DNA of 64,000 bases from Symbiodinium sp. CCMP2592. Its lineage: Eukaryota > Sar > Dinophyceae > Suessiales > Symbiodiniaceae. The notes below the pieces were generated by a model that saw nothing but the letters and a program-made list of their open reading frames with translations, did not search any database and was not told where the DNA came from. A program made the position numbers and the translations under genes. The stretch is from the NCBI GenBank assembly GCA_905221615.1, contig CAJNDT010006182.1:301128-365127 (forward strand). Direction: 5' to 3'. The first letter of the stretch is position 1. Each line of letters starts with the position of its first letter. Shown here in pieces: positions 56,783 through 64,000 of the stretch.

Positions 56783-59700
56783 GCTGCCAATGCAAGGCTC
56801 GCGTCCTTGCAGAGGATGATGGCCGGTGGAGCACCGGAGCCTGTGCCGCCGATGATTGCAGGACTTGTTGGGACAGGTAGTGTATGGTATGGCTGAGTGG
56901 CTCATGCATGTGTTCAGGAGTCCCAACGATGGCTTCGAATAGTGGTCAGTTCGTGGCCGGCTTGGCTGTTGGAAGTGTTGGGGGTGCTCCTCCTCCCCCT
57001 GCGATGACAAACACGCCCCCAAGCACAATTTCGAGGCCCTCCCCTTCCACGCCGTCTCCAAACCCTGTTGCTTCCAAGGGTTTTGTTCCTCTTGGGCCGG
57101 AAACACAAAAGATGCTGGCCCAATCGTCAAAGGAGTCGCTGCAAGCATGCCCCTCCAAAGATTCTCTAGCAGAGGCGAGTCTGGGAAGCGCCCTCACCGA
57201 AACCTGGCCGGATACACAGCCCCCCGAGCCAGCTGCCAGCCCATCCCCTTCCGGCCCACCAGGCTCAGTATCAACAGCTTCGCCAGCTAAGCCACCAGGC
57301 TCACCTTCCCCAGCTAAGCCAACCGGCCCGCCCCTGCAGTCCAAAGGAAAGGGGCACGGCATGCCTTTGAAACGACTATCCCCCAAGAAGCTGGGGTTTG
57401 TGCCGGCTTCCTCCATTGTTCAAAAGACTGCTGCAGTGAAAGCAAGTGCTGAACCCAAGCTGGAGGGCTACTGGAGGTCATGCTGCCTAAATCGGGATGT
57501 TTGCCCTTTGCCGTCGCAAACCTTAAGTCAATCTGTTCCTGCTTTGCAGGGTGCGACGCTATCTTCGGAACGATTCGAAGGGCGAGGCCAAATGTTCCAA
57601 GGAGATGTTGGAGCTGGGGAACACTCCGGATGGTCGTTGCTGAACTGCATGCAATTTTAAGTCTCGCGCTTCTTTATGTGGGTAGGCTGCAATGTGTCCT
57701 ACATATGCAGCGCAGATGTGCTTCGAATCATCATCATTCATCACCATCAGATCACCATGCAATGGTGAAAACCACGTATAATTATAGAGAGAACTGTTCA
57801 TACCTCAGGTGAGAAGATTCGGCAGCTGTTGGTGGAGAAAGGAAGCTTTGACAAGGTGGAGCTTGTTGTCAAGCAGTGGCAGGAGAGGAAGAAGACGGAA
57901 GAGGTCGCAGGAGGCTATGTCACCAAGAAGTGGTTGATGGACAACAAGTCATACACACAGTATCTTGAATGCACAAGCATGTGTAGCTAGCTATATTCTA
58001 TCTGCATCATCTCAACACCTGTAGATGTGTTGTCACGTTAGGACAATGGCTGACAATGCCTTCAAGTGGGCAGCCCCTCGCGGCAGATGCCGCAAGAATA
58101 TCATCACAGGAGAGGAGGAAGCGGACATTCCCCTTGATGAGAAGTGGCAGGTCAAGAAGGAGCAAGGCCAGCGTCTGGAGTTCGAGACCGGATGCGAAAT
58201 GGATGTGTCTTGCTTTCACTGATCATCACGCATGTAGCCAGCTAGCTTTTACCATGTGTGCAAAAGACGAAAAGGAGAAAGAGAGAGAGGGAGACAAAGA
58301 GATGCAGAGAGAGTGGGAGATGTGAACGACACAGAACACACACTAGAATACACGCATGGCTCATGTACATTCACTCACTCGTTCGCTCACCCAGGATCCG
58401 AATGGCAGCCTGCTTGAAGAGACGGGCTTCTCTGGTGAGGATCATCTCCAGGATTTCGCAGGCAGCTCTGAGGCTCTGCCTGCGGTGTCAGTCGCGGCTG
58501 CACAAGCCGGGGCTTCCTTCAAGTCCCTAATCTGAAATCCCAGGAGCACTTCGTGTAAGCTGCCCTTGAAAACCCCCTAAAGTTCGTCTAAGGTTGTGCT
58601 TCCCGGCACTGCAGCAGAATGTCTCACCGGCCTCCATACTCCCCAGCTTTCTTACTGTGCTTGGACGAAAGCTAGACAATGGTGAGGAGGCCAAGGACTC
58701 CACGTGTGTATAGGTCTTTGATATCATTCAGGGCTGTGGTTTTGGGGTTTTCTAAGGTCTATAGGTGAAGTCTGGCCTTAGTCTATACATATTTCTACTT
58801 TCAGCTAGGTCTACACATGGGTAGTTGTCAAAACTCTAGTACCGGTACCTATATTTTGTGTACTCGAAATTTATAGGCACTGTACTATAACAAGGAACGA
58901 AGAGGGGACCATGTTTTGACAACCACCCATGTGAGAACCGTTTATACACTATACATACCACAACTTATATCTAACAGTATGTACTTGATAACTATTGTGC
59001 TATATAAGTTAATGTCATATAGACATCTATCTATGTATACATATATGTTGTTTATATTATATGCATATACATGTACCTTAGCAGCAGGGTTTGGACTGCA
59101 TCGCAGGACAAGTGTCTTGCTCTGAAGACGGCCAGGTCGGAGTCGTCACTTGTAAGCAACTAGGTTATGTACACAATGAACGACGCGCAATTGTAGGAGA
59201 AGACCTCTGGCCTGTTCTACCTAGGATTGCGAACGACATGACGAAGTCCCTGGAAAGCCTCCAAAAGATCTATGATGAACTGCTGAAGAAGCAGGCTTTG
59301 GCAGCAACTGCCACGACGGAAGACGAGCTAACCAAGATGACTGGCTGAAGTACCACAGGATGTTTAGAATGTTTGAAGACGTTGATCTGGAGTCCCTGCA
59401 ACAGAAACCTCTAAGGATCGAGGCCGAGATCGTCTCCAATTATGTGGCTGCGACCAAGGAAGACCTAGCCTTCAACAATTTTCTCCAACGATCTAAGCAA
59501 CCAGGCTTCAATTACTGGAGACTCCCAACCTACCCCATGCTGCTTCCTGCTCAGGAGCCTGAAGGGCAAGAGTACCGCGACACCCGCGCCAGCTTCCAAA
59601 CACAAAGGTGCGATCCGCCCGAAAGCTAAAGGTAAAGCTGCAAACAAGGCTGGTGATGCTGAAGAGGGCAAAACCAAGCCGACCCCGAAACGAGGGGCCA

Positions 59701-61517
59701 GCAAAGCTGCTCCCAAGAAGGGTGGAAAGAAACCCCGAGCCAGCTGATGCTGCTTTGGGTAGATGTGGATCATAGTGTGTTGCCAAGGCATGCTTTAGCT
59801 GCTATTGCTAGTGTGTGCGCCAAATTACTTACCGTGTGTGTTGCCTAGCCATGTACACATGTTACAAAGACGGGTATGTGCATCAAGTGTGCATATCATG
59901 CAAGCACATGCCAAGGCTCACTGCTTCCAGCGACCACATGTGGTGCGTAGTGCCACTGTGCGTTAATTAGTCATGTGGGGCTAGCCGACTGCAGAGTGGC
60001 TCTCGAAAAAGGCGGTCCTTCTTCGTGCGAGGGTCTATACGGCTATACGTCGTACCGGGATGCTGACTTGTACACCATGCGCAGGTACTGGAACCATGGA
60101 TTGGGCTTATGGTGCCTTGTCTATATATGGCCCACTGCTCCTCAAAACCTGGCACTTAAAATCAAACACGTGTACTATATGTAGTCTGTACTATCCGCTA
60201 TACCGGCAAAGCCTTAATTAATATTGCAACGAAACCCAATGACAACTCTAGCTGCTATCCTGTACCACCCTTCACCCCTTATGAACCCTAGTTGAACCCT
60301 AAACCCCTACGACAGGAGACCTCGTCTGGCTTACATAATTAGATCCGAGTTGTGGACTATATATCCCAGACAGGAATTCTGCAAGACATGCACATATCGA
60401 TGATCATATTACCTAGCCCCTAAACCCCGTAAACCCCCTAAACCCTATCTTGTAAAGAAGCCCATACTTGCCTGCTCCAACAGGCAAGCCCGAAGAGTCG
60501 GAGTCATCATCGGATGACCTGTTCGACGAGCTGCTTGAAGGGATCAGTGGTGGTGCTCCTTGTCGAAATACGTTTCGACAAGTACTGCAATGTTCGTTTC
60601 GTAAGCTTTTGGAACTAGCCAAGGTCGACTCTTGTGCAAGAGTTACTCGTCTTGCCAGCAAAGCTGAAAAGAAGCTACGTCGAGCAGGTGTGCATTTCAA
60701 ATTAACATAGGACCACATGTACCGTCTATAGAATCTTGAACCGAGTGTTGCAATCGCTATCTTGTGAAGGTGGACGGGACCCGATGTTGGAACGACTGGC
60801 CCGGTGTGCACGGGGTGGGAAAGGCAATGCTTGCCGCAATCTTCACCGAATGCTGGCCGATGACAAGCTGTCACTACCTGTGTCTGTCTCCATAATCGAT
60901 GTTCCGATTAAAGAATTGAAACATAGACGAGAACGAGTTGTCGGCTGGCCGGTGCTCCGGTTGTCGAGTTGGGCCCGGTGTGCTCTGGCTCGCGGTGGGG
61001 AAATGTTACTTGCTGGACACTGCTTAGAAGATGAGCATGCTTGGCGAGCAGAACTGCGAGGATTTTGGGCCAAGTATTCCTGCATAGATGGTGGACATCC
61101 ACTCTTCTCCAGTGAAATAGACCCTTCTTGTACAGTACCCTTTATGGTGCATGGTGATGAAGGGCGAGGACGAAACAAACAACCTCTGTTATCGGTTTCG
61201 TTTCAAGGGGTTCTGTCCCACTACGGAAGCCATCGAGTGAACATGTCAGGGTTCCCCAGCTGCACTTCCGAGTACATAGCACGGTTGTTACACAAGTTGG
61301 CCGATGACACAGTCTGATACATTCCTGGCTTCCAGCTGTACTATCTGAGGCACTCATTCTGCAGCCGACTGCTGTATGCTTGCTTCCCAGCGCAGTGCTA
61401 TGCCGAGGACGATGCGAGCCTCTACGCACTACTAGATGATTTGTCGGTGGACTGCTTGTCTCTGTTCCAGTCTGGGCTAGAAGAACCTGGGCATTATATG
61501 ATAGGACAATCCCCAAC

Positions 61518-61549
<32 letters not shown>

Positions 61550-63711
61550 CCCTAAGCCCTAAACTCACATAAGTTCCGCATTGAAGGGCTATCATTGACC
61601 TGTGGCCCAAACCCCCAACCGTGCCTGAATAACATACTCAGGTGATATGGTGCTATACGTAGAAGTATATGTTGATGGCGCCCGAAACTCTGAACCCTGA
61701 AATCCTACTAGCTGCTAAAGGTGCCTCCGCATCGGGTTTCTGATGATGTTACTGAATTGATAGTGGCCCCTAGGTTGAATTTCTGGACAAGACCTACAAG
61801 ATCCATTTTGCTTATCTGGGGTGCAAAGGTGATTGGCCTTGGTTGCGGAAAGCCTGTGCTCTAGAGCCTGGGTGGAGCTCGAAGCGTCTGTGCTTTTTGT
61901 GCGAGCAAGAGGCTGGGCTTTAAGGTATGTCCTCGATCTAACCCTATTATAATAGGTATATATATAATATTATATATTATGTAATTAATATGTATATATA
62001 ATATAATTAATAGACCTCGTTGATCCCTTATAGGCTTGGTATGATCTTACTGCAGCTTCAGCTCTGCGAACAACCTGGACACCAGAAAATCCTGGAGCAC
62101 ACCCGTGGATGCCTCACGCTTACAGCCCTCTTCGAAACATACCCGGTGGGGACAACTGGCTCCGAATACGGATCGATCCAGCACATACCTATGCAATTCA
62201 AGGGTGGGGATCCACCCTGGCAACCTCATCCTTGATACTGGTTTGTCATCTAGGAATGGCAGAAGGAAGATCTATCAACCGCCGCCTCGACTACTTGCTT
62301 AGGTCTTTCAAGCACTGGTGCAGCAACAACGGCAAAACCACCAGCCTGAACTGCATCACGCTGGAGAAGTTAAAGATGAAGTCGATGCCAGACCTGATTA
62401 CAGTTTGTCTGGGATACATATTCTAAATCTACATAGGGGCTTGTAAACGACTCGGTAAGGCATCGAGGGTGTGTCAGGTAGAAGCTTAATTAATTCCCGA
62501 TGTTTTAATTGTTCTAGTGCCTCAATTTCACATTTCCCAACCCTGAGTTTTGTGAGATATTGTATGCGATCCGGGTGCTTCCATGAGTCGGAGTCAGAGA
62601 AGCTGTGTTTTTGGTTATGAAGTTCTGCCTTCAATCTGTCTAATTATCTATTCTACACATCTACATAGCTCTCTCCTTACATCTATCCTACCTATGCACC
62701 TACTGATCCATCCATCCCTCCGTCGATCACAATATTGTTGATGCTGTCGAGGCTGAACTACTTCCCCATGGGGATCGGGAAGGGCTTCGACACAATCCTG
62801 CTGCTGGAATGGCTTCAGGACTTTCTGCGGACAGCAGATGCTGAAAGCTTGGACTCTTGGCTTCTGTGTGCGTATGTAAATATGCAGTCTAATTAATGGC
62901 ATGCCTGGGTTTTGCAAGTTGAATCTACAAGTAGTCGAAGTCTGCACTTCAGAGCAGCCAGGATCAAGGGCATCGCAATTTGTTCGATGTGCTGGTTTGG
63001 ACGATCGAGAGCACTAACAACTTCTTCAAGCCTTTCTATGGAAGGGGGATTTGGATCCCCAGCACCGTTGCCTCCGATCTGGTGTCTCATGGCTATAACA
63101 TGCTCGTAACTCGGCCGAATCGTCACAATTCGAAACTTCTAAGAGGGGGGCTGCAGGTGATTGAGTTTGATAAAGTGTAGTCAGGCAGAAACTATATAGT
63201 TTTCGATAGATCTGTAAAGCACACTCCCCCTTAGAAATGCTAGGAGGGCTATGGTTACTTGGTGGCGCTTTGCGTGCAGCGACGCTGGGCGCTTTTTAAG
63301 CTGAAGCCGAAGATTCACATGCAGGCTCACCTTATGACTCTCGGCATCTGAAACGTAGCATATATGTTTCTACTAGTTTGGAAAGATCGACGATGCTCGG
63401 AATGCTCGAAATTTCATACCAAATTATAAGGCGTGAACTCGAGTTACAGCTGCCTAAAGGCCACATCATGAACATTTTGTGCTCCCTGGCGTACTTAGAA
63501 TGTCACATTAATTCTTGCTGGTAAACACAGAGTGAATCCCATTCCGTTTCAACGACCTAGCTAAGGCATGGCCTGTTGGTCAGACGAGGATTTCATAGGA
63601 CGTGTATCGCGGATCTCGAGGCGCCAATCGACAGCGAAAGTGGCAATCAGAACCACAAGGGTGTGTCTTATTTTGTATAAGAAGCTCTGGGACCGAGAAG
63701 TTCCGTACTGA
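56783..63711 (+). CDS. Large intron-rich dinoflagellate protein of unknown function (about 18 exons)
   Basis: Function unknown. Exon model: 56783-56876, 56918-57476, 57550-57632, 57809-57959, 58042-58204, 58395-~58527, ~59198-59335, 59359-59496, 59555-59736, 60484-60685, 60732-61250, 61350-61482, 61774-61911, 62034-~62392, 62752-~62870, 62962-63090, 63247-~63336, 63566-63711 (TGA). Phases agree at most junctions. Order of parts: Ala/Pro-rich N-terminus; a helical unit KIRQLLVEKGSFDKVELVVK followed by GGYVTKKWLMDNKSYTQ; RKNIITGEEEADIPLDEKW; a Lys-rich nuclear-signal-like linker (59600-59736); an acidic SESSSDDLFDELLE; then a large core with HGDEGRGRNKQP, KGDWPWLRKA, CFLCEQ, IDPAHTYAIQGWG and KPKIHMQAH. 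The start lies upstream of 56783, since that exon follows an AG acceptor. Donors are GT, GC and GA. Two candidate introns are only 23 (59336) and 41 (56877) bases, so local borders may be wrong. I recall this as a multicopy family in Symbiodinium; a transposase-like origin is possible but unproven. Confidence 0.75.
60413..60452 (-). repeat. Interstitial telomere-like repeats
   Basis: CCCCTAAACCCCGTAAACCCCCTAAACCC-type heptamers in the intron before the core domain. A similar cluster lies at 60284-60310. Confidence 0.85.
61520..61548. repeat. (TA)n dinucleotide tract in intron
   Basis: About 14 TA units inside the intron between exons 61350-61482 and 61774-61911, followed directly by CCCTAAGCCCTAAAC. 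Confidence 0.9.
61940..62014. other. AT-only intron segment before a 3' splice site
   Basis: About 75 bases of almost pure A and T (TATATAATATTAT, TAATTAATATGT) precede the CTTATAG acceptor at 62033. This is the most AT-rich stretch of the window. Confidence 0.8.
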
Positions 63712-64000
63712 AGCAGTGCCGCCCTGGTGGAAAAAAAGCTGAGGGTGTGGCAGTGGCCACAGGATGTACAGGTCGATGTAGCCAGTCCAGAGAGGTTCGG
63801 GGTTTGGGCAAGGAACCTATATATGATATCATAGCCGTAGAAGTTTCTGACTATATAGGCCGAACAGCTAGCCCACTGACTTTGACAGGTTTACCGTGAA
63901 CCCCCAAGTTAGCCAATCGGGCGCTTCCCATATGCTTGGACTTGTCATTTATTATTCTAGTGTTCTGAGCGAGTGGCCTGGCTTATAAGAAGCAGTTACC
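63712..64000. other. Downstream DNA, nothing recognised
   Basis: After the TGA at 63709-63711 I see no further coding sequence. No canonical polyadenylation signal is obvious, which is not unusual for dinoflagellates. Confidence 0.5.

Larger units (their letters stand above)
60732..63711 (+). other. Core domain of the unknown large protein
   Basis: Most of the recognisable conservation sits here. Exon 60732-61250 gives SIIDVPIKELKHRR, then LLAGHCLEDEHAWRAELRGFW, FMVHGDEGRGRNKQPLLSVS and SHRVNMSG. Exon 61350 continues HSFCSRLLYACFPAQCYAED. Exon 61774 gives IHFAYLGCKGDWPWLRKACA and the CFLC pair. Exon 62034 gives AWYDLTAASAL, SPLRNIPGGD, IDPAHTYAIQGWG and CSNNGKTTSL. Exon 62752 gives NYFPMGIGKGFDTILLLEWL. 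Exon 62962 gives STNNFFKPFYGRGIWI, exon 63247 gives YLVALCVQRRW and KPKIHMQAHLM, and exon 63566 gives CWSDEDFIGRVSRISRR. Conserved acidic residues in HGDEG, KGDWP, DPAHT and DEDFIG could form a metal site, which is inference. A knuckle-like CxxC follows KGDWP. Confidence 0.7.

Overview
The window looks like nuclear DNA of a dinoflagellate, most likely a Symbiodiniaceae or related Suessiales species. The grounds are: near-balanced base composition; coding DNA broken into many exons whose introns often start with GC or GA instead of GT, with AG|G acceptors and short duplications at the junctions; a LINE of the APE + OTU + zinc-finger type that I associate with Symbiodinium; interspersed TTTAGGG-like motifs; and every supported gene on the + strand, as in dinoflagellate unidirectional gene arrays. 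No bacterial, organellar or viral gene set is visible.

Layout. 1-12.3 kb: no recognisable gene; degenerate telomere-like heptamers, a 34-bp telomere-repeat palindrome (6433) and a triplet tract (7.9-8.2 kb). 12.3-20.2 kb: a decayed non-LTR retrotransposon with ORF1, an OTU-like cysteine protease, C2H2-like fingers, an APE endonuclease and a reverse transcriptase. Its ORF1 is split by a nested T-rich element with an 11-bp target duplication. 20.3-34.3 kb: gene-poor with microsatellites. 34.3-37.4 kb: a flavin amine oxidase (polyamine oxidase/LSD1 type) in at least seven exons. 39.0-39.5 kb: an intact single-exon GNAT acetyltransferase. 40.6-45.4 kb: a direct array of long repeat units with foldback elements.

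45.4-64 kb holds the most interesting part: two long intron-rich genes of lineage-specific type. The first (47.45-54.07 kb, possibly two pieces) runs from an acidic/lysine-arginine-rich low-complexity region to a cytosine-C5-methyltransferase-like Rossmann domain. One of its introns carries inverted triplet tracts and a hairpin minisatellite. The second (56.78-63.71 kb) is a gene of roughly 18 exons with no function known to me. It has a proline-rich N-terminus, a lysine-rich linker and a large core with HGDEGRGR, KGDWPWLRKA, a CxxC pair and DPAHT motifs. Frame and phase fit across nearly all its junctions, so it does not look like a dead element.

The cellular genes (amine oxidase, GNAT) need not work together. 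The two long genes belong to families I recall as highly multicopy in dinoflagellates, and they may be mobile-element-derived or domesticated. Exon borders were read by eye from phase and protein continuity; they are models, not transcript evidence.
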